Source: Bordetella sp. LUAb4
Lineage (GTDB): Bacteria > Pseudomonadota > Gammaproteobacteria > Burkholderiales > Burkholderiaceae_B
Reading direction: 5' to 3'
DNA: 64,000 nt
Assembly (NCBI RefSeq): GCF_021325795.1
Contig: NZ_JAHPZX010000002.1
Span: 930,001-994,000, forward strand
Shown: one piece after another, positions 58,001-64,000 of the stretch
How positions within the stretch are numbered: the first letter of the stretch is position 1
Layout: each line of letters starts with the position of its first letter
Notes under the pieces: model-generated
Database searches by the model: none
The model's input: only the letters and a program-made list of their open reading frames with translations
What the model was told of the DNA's origin: nothing
Translations under genes and position numbers: made by a program

Positions 58001-60121
58001 ATCCGGGGCCAAATATATACTCACAACATAGGCGCCGGATTCCGCCATCTCTCTCGTGAGGTCATACGGACCTAGCTTTTGAGTGTTGCCTATAGGATTA
58101 TTGTTATTGTCATATTTTGACGTTGCAAACGATTTGATGGTCCCATCTGCCACGCGCAACCAGATACAAAACTGCGAATAATCGAACGTCGTACCGTCGT
58201 ACCGCAGCTCCCTAGAGGGCGTGTTCGCGACATGACCGTCGGAATTTAAAAAAACGCCGAATTTGAAATGAATTTCTTTATCCGAATCTACCGGCAAGGC
58301 TGAGCGATAATTGAATCGCGGTCCGTAATATTTAAGGTCCGTCCACACCCCCCCATTGCAAAAGAACGCGGGGAATCGCGTAGCGTCATATGTATTTGTT
58401 TGATTCGGGAGAGGCATGAACTGATCGGCGGCCTCGTCACTCTTACAACGTATATATACCTCCCCATCCCAGCTATCCAGATTCAGGAAATAGTGGCCTT
58501 CAACAGAGTCGTCGGAAAAATAGTAGGCGACGACATTATCCGAGCTGGCTACCGCGCGCACGCCCGGCGAGAACTCTATGTAGGCTTGCTTGTTCGACGC
58601 GTCCAGGACCACGGTGTTGGGGCGATAGCCCGCCTTGACGTGGTCGACGCCCACGGTCGCGGCATCCATCAACGGCAGGGGTTTGTTCAGTCGCAGCGTC
58701 TCCGCGTCCGATACCGTTACCTCTGTCCGGTTGAACATGACGGCACGTGACATCTCGGGGGTGATGTCCACCGTCATGGCGACCTGCACCCTGTCCTGGC
58801 AGGTCAGGTCCGTCGCCAGTAGCGTACCGACATTGGCATAAGTGCTGTCCTGCTCGACGGCATTGGGAGCGGTATCGCCGCCGTTGTACTTTCCGAATGC
58901 GGGCAGTATCGGCGTGAACAAGTTAGCGGTGACAGTCGCAGCTTCACTGCCGAGCTGCGGTGCGGACGCCAGGATATCCTTCATCCAGGGATCGATGCGG
59001 CAAATCAGTCTTTCGGAAAACGGAACGCCGCCGGCCCTGACGGCCGCCGCCACGCCGTCGAGGAACAACACCACGTACAAGCACTGTCCCCCGCCATTCT
59101 CGAAGTACTGAAATGCCATCGTGGAGCATGGCAGGAAGTTGTCCGGATTGCTTGTATCGTAGGCAAACAAGGTCGTGTTTTTCGTCATATCAACACCCTC
59201 GTGACTGCATACGGTGAGGGTCTGTGGCGAACTCCAGGTGCCGTCGAATTTCTCATACGCGCACAAGGCCTTGATGGTGATCGTCGGCGTGCCGCTCTTC
59301 TCCCCCGCGACGTCGGTCTGACCCCACGTCACCGTCCGCTCGAACCACGTCAGGAACATGCGCTGATTGAATCGCGCGATGCGCGGACGCCCCATCAGCG
59401 CGCCGCCATCGACCGGAACATCGATCTTGCGCCATGGCGTCCAGGCATTGGGCGCCGGGTAGCCATGGTCGTCGCAAAAAAAGTAGTCGCACTGACGCCA
59501 ATAGTAGGACTGCGGATCCCTGTCGTCTCGCCCAAGGAACAGCATCTTGCCCAACTCGACCAGATCACCGTCAAGGTAGCCGCTGATCACCGACAGGTTG
59601 GCCACCTCCTCGAAGCCATTCAAATACTGCTGAATGGCGTTCAAGGTGTTTACGTCGTTGATCTGCCCTTGATTGATGTTGGTAACCAGGCCGTCGAACT
59701 GCTCGGTGCGATCGTCTCGTAAGGACGGAACCAGATAGTTTTCCGGATAGGTTTGCAGCATGACCTGCGCTGCCCATGTATCGTATTGGCCCATATAGTC
59801 TTGCCAATACGTTACCTCGGGCAGCAGCTTGCCTTTCCACGCCACGCCCACATATCCTGGCTCCACACCGGCCAGAATGCCGGAAATATATTGCTGCAAG
59901 GATGCGATGGCCTGCGCAACGCGGGTGGTGGTTGGTTGCCATGACACATCCAGGTCCATCAACAGCACCTGATTGGCCAGCTCCGGCGTAAGTTTGTTGG
60001 TCGCGCCATCCGAGATGTCGGGAGGCATCAAGTCGATGGCTCGGCCGCGGAAAACGGCAGCCAGGGCATCCTTCTCCCTTTCGGCCAATTCTCCGATTAT
60101 TTGATCGATATTCACTGACAT
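55076..60121 (-). CDS. Tc toxin A component, C-terminal half (TcaB/YenA2-like)
   Basis: A 1681-residue subunit of an insecticidal-type toxin complex. The N-terminal region (about 45-215) matches the neuraminidase-like segment of TcA proteins: YPENYLVPSLRDDRTEQFDG and LNGFEEVANLSVISGYLDG. The middle (about 220-920) is beta-rich. Then come the hallmark segments MDFHGSNSLYFWELFYHAPA, DPVHFRAGAYMDYISLLLDIGD and LYGFWDTIDARRYNLRHNLD, a long coiled-coil/pore region (about 1290-1500), and the TcB-binding end (DYPSHYMRRIASVTITLPAA, VGPMQNV). AGGAA lies 8 bases before the ATG. It follows its partner after 55 bases. Parts near 58.0-58.4 kb are much richer in AT than the surroundings. Confidence 0.88.
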   Translation of the reverse strand: MSVNIDQIIGELAEREKDALAAVFRGRAIDLMPPDISDGATNKLTPELANQVLLMDLDVSWQPTTTRVAQAIASLQQYISGILAGVEPGYVGVAWKGKLLPEVTYWQDYMGQYDTWAAQVMLQTYPENYLVPSLRDDRTEQFDGLVTNINQGQINDVNTLNAIQQYLNGFEEVANLSVISGYLDGDLVELGKMLFLGRDDRDPQSYYWRQCDYFFCDDHGYPAPNAWTPWRKIDVPVDGGALMGRPRIARFNQRMFLTWFERTVTWGQTDVAGEKSGTPTITIKALCAYEKFDGTWSSPQTLTVCSHEGVDMTKNTTLFAYDTSNPDNFLPCSTMAFQYFENGGGQCLYVVLFLDGVAAAVRAGGVPFSERLICRIDPWMKDILASAPQLGSEAATVTANLFTPILPAFGKYNGGDTAPNAVEQDSTYANVGTLLATDLTCQDRVQVAMTVDITPEMSRAVMFNRTEVTVSDAETLRLNKPLPLMDAATVGVDHVKAGYRPNTVVLDASNKQAYIEFSPGVRAVASSDNVVAYYFSDDSVEGHYFLNLDSWDGEVYIRCKSDEAADQFMPLPNQTNTYDATRFPAFFCNGGVWTDLKYYGPRFNYRSALPVDSDKEIHFKFGVFLNSDGHVANTPSRELRYDGTTFDYSQFCIWLRVADGTIKSFATSKYDNNNNPIGNTQKLGPYDLTREMAESGAYVVSIYLAPDDQPVDLTSVTPTKQSAPYTALGSYSSVQYQLESIDLDKRLDPQYLYTYITFRSFDSASTATTRVSARRAFWTAYHAWPLTEMVTPVIDHTTVTDGDPAEGEAQLLNLLGIKRLVKKDGVSAAAETGDVPVAGIDADTTIPYPNVRLNTLFTSTLIHDANLGLAELYDWKTQHTPEPSVDKTDGEAQPMDFHGSNSLYFWELFYHAPAMTAYTLRSQSQFREALRWQSRIFDPRAQALTVEDEENGTPEPNYWKVVPIAPGSASSAKPFHKTLAMFTDPYAVSYIDPVHFRAGAYMDYISLLLDIGDQYYRMLTPDSLNQAMQYYTYAHAVLGVRPYLRESLRWTGSQRLSVFDAGANPVSSAYAEPLEDFEAKVTSAAGWSLSPHVGGLVQLGHNFATYFHPPINRKLYGFWDTIDARRYNLRHNLDINGNPIDIGPYATPLDPEMLLRRDARNGTLGGSVAGVTRIYPPYRYNVLSGLAQKAIGTLCGFGQQLLGYRGSIDGRQQEMLQQTQLLDLWSFTKTANQQAIDIAQGSLDSMKLSLAAAIERQDYYQELVNVGLSDGEQSAMAQAQKAQAQSLTATAMNITAGAMDSLPNVFGLANGGMHYGAPLRGIATAASIESQVVSFRGSQTGIMASYARRQQEWEQTLDQSKREVENLRQQIKTQSIQIAAARNAKAQSEAQHVQMLEMLAFLNRRYTNEALYQWLAGQMAALYHQAYDATMGLCLLAQKCWQYELGDFTTQFIGGSAWNSQHQGMLAGETLQLAMMQMEAAWYSSRNTRNLEITRTFSVKGLLGLSEADWAAKAKGGVFTFGFTEKDFYDDYPSHYMRRIASVTITLPAAVGPMQNVRAMLLQTGSTFVCAADATDMAGIVKDSTHNGGNVIRNLNANQQVALSSGIDDGGLFTLSFGDERYLPFEGSGAASNWTLTFPNPTAADQAVVLGSLDDVIVTVRYTARDGGAGFAAAVKTGVGS

Positions 60122-60176
60122 AGCCGTATTTCCTATGGGGTGTTCGTCGCAATGGACCAAGTGAGGGGAACCGGCG

Positions 60177-63100
60177 TTACGCCTCGATGCCTTCGTTCAT
60201 TGGGGTGTAGTCCAATGTGCCCATAACATCCGCCGCCGCGGCCTGCCACGCGATGAATTCCTTGTCCACGGTGTCTTTGGCGACGGCGACGCTTTGAACG
60301 GGTTTGAGGGCGGTCAGAGCCAAAATTTGATTCAATGCCAGGCCGGACTGCTCCGCCAACCCCATCAGGGCCAGCACGCGCCCCATTTGCGTGGTGTCTT
60401 GCAAGACCCCGTGAGTGCCTGCGGCCGCCTGCGTGACCCAGTCGATATAGGCTTGCATCGTCGATGTGTCCAGATTCAGCTGTCGAGCCAGCTCAGTGCA
60501 CGCATTGTTCACGTTCGGGCTGGTCACGTTGTAGTTCTGCAGATATTGCAGAACATCATCTTCATTGCCCACCCGCTGACACCACAGGATGTAGCCGTTG
60601 AGCGCATAGAGGCACATCATCGAGTGCATCCACCAGCTCGAACTGCTCTGGGTCTTGGCCAGCCCAAACCAGGCGACATTCGCCAGTCCCGCCAGACTGG
60701 CAGGCGTCAACGCGTAATGCTTCACCAGCATGGCGTTATGCGTGTACCGATTCAACAAAGGCATCAGGGCCCCGATGTTGGCCACACTGGGGGATGGCGT
60801 GGCTTTCAAAACGGTTTGGCACGTGTTCAGAAAAACGTAACTGCCATTGCTGACGAACGCCAGCAACAAATTGTGGACCGTGGCCATATCCAGCCCCAGC
60901 GCCTCCCCCAGCACGCCGTCGGTAACGCCATATTGGCGCTGCTGGACAGCGGTAAAGCTATCGAGCAGGGACTGGTACTTCAATCCGCCTTGGGCGTCTT
61001 GGTTCAACGTGTACGACGCCAGTTGAGTCTGGATCGCCTGTTGCCGCGCATTTGCGGTCTCGATGGCAATCAGGCCGGCCGTGTCGGTTCCGGTCAATTT
61101 AACGACAGCACTGCTCTTGACGATCGCGAGCCAATCGATAGCCTTGGGAGAGCTGGAGTCGTCCTCGGCAGGCAATCCCAGCGTTCCTATCGTACTTAGG
61201 TCGAAGAGGCTGTTGGGCAACAACGTCGCAACGTTATTGAGCACCGCCAGATGCGCAGGCGTCGCGGCAGGCACCGGGAAACCCACCTGGGCACCCAACG
61301 CGTTCACCGCTGACACCAGGCTGGCAAGTCCCGCTGGCGTCAGGCCTTGCGCGCGCACGAAATCTACCATTTCGGCCATGTCAACGAGATCTTCCATGTC
61401 GTCGAAACGACCGGGCAAGTCCTTGTTCGAGTCCCATTGCATGTTCGGCTGAGCGTCCGCCAACGTTATCCCCCCGTACCCGTCGCTCATGCGTGCTTCG
61501 AAGATCATCAAATCGGCAACCGAAAGCTTCAGGCAAGAGGCCACGCGCGCAATCCGATATAGCGCGGAGAGCACGGATAGCCGGCGATCGATATGATCAT
61601 CATCAGAGAATGCGTAGCCGCCCCCTTCGTTAACCATCCTCGCCATCCACTGGAACTCAGTTTCAGTGACTTTCAAGGCCGCGCACAAACTGCCCACGAT
61701 GCCACCGTCGCTACCATCGAGATAGTTGAACTTGCTGGCAGCGCTTCCTATGCAAATCGGCATCTGGCCAGGGATGGCGTTGAACACACGATCAAATTTG
61801 GATACGCCGCCGTCCACGGCATAAGGTGAGAGCGGCGCAAAGAAAGCCGCGACATCTTCGGCATCGACGCCGTAAGCGGCCGACCACCGCCGATAAAAGC
61901 CTAGAAGTCTGAGCGTGTTTCCGTCCATTACCCAGGTGCCCGCGAACTCTGCCTTCATAGGGGCGGCGAGCAGCAGGTCCAACACATCTGGTGCCAAGCC
62001 GGTCCAGTGGCACAAGCGGGACACCTGATTAAGACGAAAAAAGAACATGTCATCGGGCGCGTTGCCATCGCTGGTCACCAGCTTGTCGCCAACGGAAACT
62101 GTCTTGCCGGTGCCCGACGTCACTGTCTCCGGCGCCAGCGTAAGAAAGACCGACTTGCCCCCGCAGATGAAGGTCGCGCCGTAGTGCGCGGGATCAGGCA
62201 CGAATCCCGTCACGTCGGAATCAATGTTCTTTGTCAGCGTGACCGTACTGCCCTTCGCGCCGTAGCCCTCGAGGCAAAGCAGTCGCCTTACATCCGCGGG
62301 CGTTTGGCTGGTTTGATCCGCGAACGTGGCGACATTGTTCAAGTCCTCCTGCGGATCCTCCGTGACGACTTCAGGCAGCTCCGCGCCGTAGTTCGTCTGA
62401 TACCAGTCAGCCCTTTTGTCGAGGGTCGAAAAATCGGCTGCCTGCGTGAGCAGCAAAGCCCGGTCAGGAGACAGGCCAGACGAGAATCGAAGTGCCTCCA
62501 CGGAACTCCTTCTGGGACTGCCGGATTTTATCCAGAGTGGCGGCAGCGGATCGGTGGCACGGAAAATGTCCCCCAGCGTGACTTGGCGCGCGGTCAAGGC
62601 ACTCATTACCTGGTCGTATGGCTTGTGATACGGCAAAGCCGGGCCGGGATAGTAGATGCGGGTCAGCAGCGTGTCATTGTCCAACGCCGTGGACGCGCCA
62701 TTCGTATAGCCGTCCAGCAGCTCGGCTTTCGTCGTGGACAGATAGGACTGCAGCGCCTCGGTTACCAGCGACAGCTTGCTGACGACCTGATTCACCGACG
62801 TCTCGTTGATCTGCAATTGCGCCAGGTCGGGTCGGCGCCCGCGCAGCAGCAGTCGCTCATCGGCGTTTTTTCCGCCTATGGTTTCTACCTGCGTGGCCAC
62901 CCAATACAGGTTGGCGAGATAAGCCGCCGGCGAATTCGAATTGCAGATATCGTCCGGCTCCGCGAAGGGGTGAAGCATGGGAAACTGCTCCACCCAGTTT
63001 GGGCGATTGCCCTCCGGCGTGTCGGTATAGGGATAGTTCTTCCCTGAATCAGTGGCCAGGTCCGCCAGCCCGAACCTGTCGGCCTTATAGAGACGCAGCA

Positions 63101-63317
63101 GCCGCTCTTGCGCCGACAGCGCCAGGCGGTAGACCTGTACCGCTATTTTCTCCGATCCTAGGCCCTCGGCATATTCGCGCAAGAACGCCTCTTCATCCCG
63201 GGCAAGCACGCTTTGCACGGACCCCAGCCCCAGATCCTCCAGCGTTCCCTCGCGCAGACCACAACTGCGTTCCACGGCGCGAATCGCGTATGTCGCTTTC
63301 TCTTTCGCCTTAGCCAT
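60177..63317 (-). CDS. Tc toxin A component, N-terminal half (TcaA/YenA1-like, VRP1 domain)
   Basis: A 1046-residue protein matching the alpha-helical shell half of TcA toxins. The N-terminus holds TLEDLGLGSVQSVLARDEEA and a helical SEKIAVQVYRLALSAQERLL segment. Around residues 128-175 comes the diagnostic NSPAAYLANLYWVATQVE followed by RRPDLAQLQINETSVNQVVS, as in Photorhabdus TcdA. Long helical repeats continue to the end. GGGGGAG lies 5 bases before the ATG at 63317. With the downstream gene the two halves total about 2727 residues, near a single-chain TcA (about 2500). No TcB or TcC gene is in the window. Confidence 0.87.
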   Translation of the reverse strand: MAKAKEKATYAIRAVERSCGLREGTLEDLGLGSVQSVLARDEEAFLREYAEGLGSEKIAVQVYRLALSAQERLLRLYKADRFGLADLATDSGKNYPYTDTPEGNRPNWVEQFPMLHPFAEPDDICNSNSPAAYLANLYWVATQVETIGGKNADERLLLRGRRPDLAQLQINETSVNQVVSKLSLVTEALQSYLSTTKAELLDGYTNGASTALDNDTLLTRIYYPGPALPYHKPYDQVMSALTARQVTLGDIFRATDPLPPLWIKSGSPRRSSVEALRFSSGLSPDRALLLTQAADFSTLDKRADWYQTNYGAELPEVVTEDPQEDLNNVATFADQTSQTPADVRRLLCLEGYGAKGSTVTLTKNIDSDVTGFVPDPAHYGATFICGGKSVFLTLAPETVTSGTGKTVSVGDKLVTSDGNAPDDMFFFRLNQVSRLCHWTGLAPDVLDLLLAAPMKAEFAGTWVMDGNTLRLLGFYRRWSAAYGVDAEDVAAFFAPLSPYAVDGGVSKFDRVFNAIPGQMPICIGSAASKFNYLDGSDGGIVGSLCAALKVTETEFQWMARMVNEGGGYAFSDDDHIDRRLSVLSALYRIARVASCLKLSVADLMIFEARMSDGYGGITLADAQPNMQWDSNKDLPGRFDDMEDLVDMAEMVDFVRAQGLTPAGLASLVSAVNALGAQVGFPVPAATPAHLAVLNNVATLLPNSLFDLSTIGTLGLPAEDDSSSPKAIDWLAIVKSSAVVKLTGTDTAGLIAIETANARQQAIQTQLASYTLNQDAQGGLKYQSLLDSFTAVQQRQYGVTDGVLGEALGLDMATVHNLLLAFVSNGSYVFLNTCQTVLKATPSPSVANIGALMPLLNRYTHNAMLVKHYALTPASLAGLANVAWFGLAKTQSSSSWWMHSMMCLYALNGYILWCQRVGNEDDVLQYLQNYNVTSPNVNNACTELARQLNLDTSTMQAYIDWVTQAAAGTHGVLQDTTQMGRVLALMGLAEQSGLALNQILALTALKPVQSVAVAKDTVDKEFIAWQAAAADVMGTLDYTPMNEGIEA

Positions 63318-63690
63318 CAGCACTCCCCCATTGCATCAGTCCCTCGCGGCCCACGCCGCGAGCGTCGTTCACACGGATCAGACCGCATGAACTCATCGTG
63401 GAGGCAAAGCTAAAGGTTTACCGACACAGGTGCTTAACTTTGGTTTCGCATTCGTTTTGAAATCCCGCACTGTTACAGCTTGGAGGCGCTGGACGGTAGG
63501 GCGTCGTCCACCTCGGCGGCGGCGCCGGCGTTGCATGGGCAACTCGAAGCCGGCGACAGCGTATCCGGGACCCATGGAAGTCGAGCATGTTTTCAAAACA
63601 ATCGAGCGCTGACGCAATACTGATTCGCGACAGCACCTCTATACACTCGAGACCGAACATCCCACCTCTACTCATCTCATCCGCTTAGCC
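63318..63690. other. Divergent region between two Tc genes
   Basis: It should hold the promoters for the minus-strand TcA genes and for the plus-strand Tc-like gene. It contains a degenerate 5' fragment of ltaE at 63484-63588. The open frames within it are arginine-rich and come from that fragment. No clear promoter pair was singled out. Confidence 0.55.
63484..63588 (-). pseudogene. Degenerate 5' fragment of ltaE
   Basis: Read on the minus strand it starts with an ATG (63588), then GAC at the place of ltaE's GAT codon, and reaches GCCGCCGCCGAGGTGG and later ACCGTCCAGCGCCT. It aligns in order with the first about 115 bases of the intact ltaE (54775-54890). About 17 bases are missing near 63505, and the middle is diverged. 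The block AGGCGCTGGACGGT (63484-63497) and the block CCACCTCGGCGGCGGC (63508-63523) match 54775-54788 and 54815-54830 exactly. Similarity ends at the start codon. The orientation is the same as ltaE. It cannot encode a product. Confidence 0.65.
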
Positions 63691-64000
63691 ATGCCAGCGT
63701 TGGCATCGAGCCTGGACAACATGAGCGAGACGTCGATTTGGGAGATGAAGCCAAGTCCTTCCTTTAAAGGTCCACCGAATATGAATTCAGCCAAGTCGCC
63801 GTTGCACGCCCTGGAATTTCGCACCCACCTCGAACCCGGCACACTGAAATCCCTGGGGATCGATTCGGTATCCAGCATCGCCAGCATGAGCAAGGCCGCG
63901 TTCGTCGCCAAGTTCGGCGCCGAGCTGGGAGGCGAGCACCGCACGACCCGGATCTACCGGTATGCCCTGTCGATACTGACGTATTTGCGCAAACGCCGGA
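63691..64000 (+). CDS. Second Tc toxin A-like protein, N-terminal part (runs off the window)
   Basis: The first about 100 residues of a plus-strand gene cut by the window end. Its N-terminus, THLEPGTLKSLGIDSVSSIA followed by MSKAAFVAKFGAELGG and RIYRYALSILTYLRK, has the same layout as the start of the divergent TcA half (LEDLGLGSVQSVLARDEEAF) and of other TcA/VRP1 proteins. Starts at 63691 and 63721 have no ribosome binding site. The ATG at 63781 has AAAGG 10 bases upstream and gives MNSAKSPLHALEF, so the true start may be there. Confidence 0.6.
   Translation, partial: MPALASSLDNMSETSIWEMKPSPSFKGPPNMNSAKSPLHALEFRTHLEPGTLKSLGIDSVSSIASMSKAAFVAKFGAELGGEHRTTRIYRYALSILTYLRKRR

Noticed and set aside
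60122-60176. Frameshift splitting one TcA gene
   Set aside because: The two genes are separated by 55 bases, with a proper ribosome binding site and ATG for the second. Natural two-gene TcA systems (TcaA/TcaB, YenA1/A2) exist.
63393-63675. Small arginine-rich minus-strand frames upstream of the TcA pair
   Set aside because: They fall in the degenerate ltaE fragment; different parts match ltaE in different frames, so they are remnants.

Overview
The window is GC-rich, densely coded DNA from a betaproteobacterium of the order Burkholderiales, most likely a Bordetella- or Achromobacter-like member of the Alcaligenaceae. The reasons are the LeuS sequence, the DUF4148 small secreted protein (a Burkholderiales family), the linked iaaA-gsiABCD and ybhP-clsB-ybhN operons, and the codon style. 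No species is assigned. No tRNA, rRNA, CRISPR array, transposase or integrase was seen.

From 1 to about 54.9 kb the content is mostly chromosomal core. It begins with ribosomal proteins L28/L33, an ArnT-type membrane glycosyltransferase, a periplasmic binding protein, and the OhrR/Ohr peroxide pair with a DUF4148 gene between them. Next come a KGG stress peptide, a MarR regulator beside an MFS exporter, and a leuS-lptE-holA-proA-hemJ-rlmL run. After that lie pxpBC (5-oxoprolinase), a short strongly promoted small-ORF unit, an RDD protein, a DUF2167/site-2-protease pair, an LpxH-like phosphoesterase, an acyl-CoA synthetase, a gamma carbonic anhydrase, Hsp33, an orphan TadE-like protein, and ftsB-eno-pyrG on the minus strand.

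From 32.3 to 43.9 kb a minus-strand block encodes uptake and hydrolysis of unusual peptides: an RpiR regulator, isoaspartyl peptidase, the GsiABCD ABC importer, a DmpA-type aminopeptidase, a DppA-type D-aminopeptidase and an aminopeptidase P. It is followed by ybhP-clsB-ybhN (phospholipid/membrane), a 3-oxoacid CoA-transferase pair, a thioesterase, ETF-ubiquinone oxidoreductase, an SDR protein, a GntR/FCD regulator with what look like two winged helices, and ltaE.

From 55.1 kb to the right edge is an accessory locus: an insecticidal-type Tc toxin A component split into two minus-strand genes (about 1046 and 1681 residues). A divergent plus-strand gene with the same kind of Tc N-terminus runs off the window. 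A degenerate copy of the first about 100 bp of ltaE lies between the divergent Tc genes, in the same orientation as the intact ltaE at the other end. This suggests that the locus arrived beside ltaE and displaced or duplicated its 5' end. The TcB/TcC partners are not in the window.

Other structures not explained by the genes are a nine-unit 15-bp tandem array at 26.5 kb, a 12-bp array inside the rlmL-like gene, a candidate promoter embedded in a terminator ahead of the RDD gene, and several dyads that may be operators.
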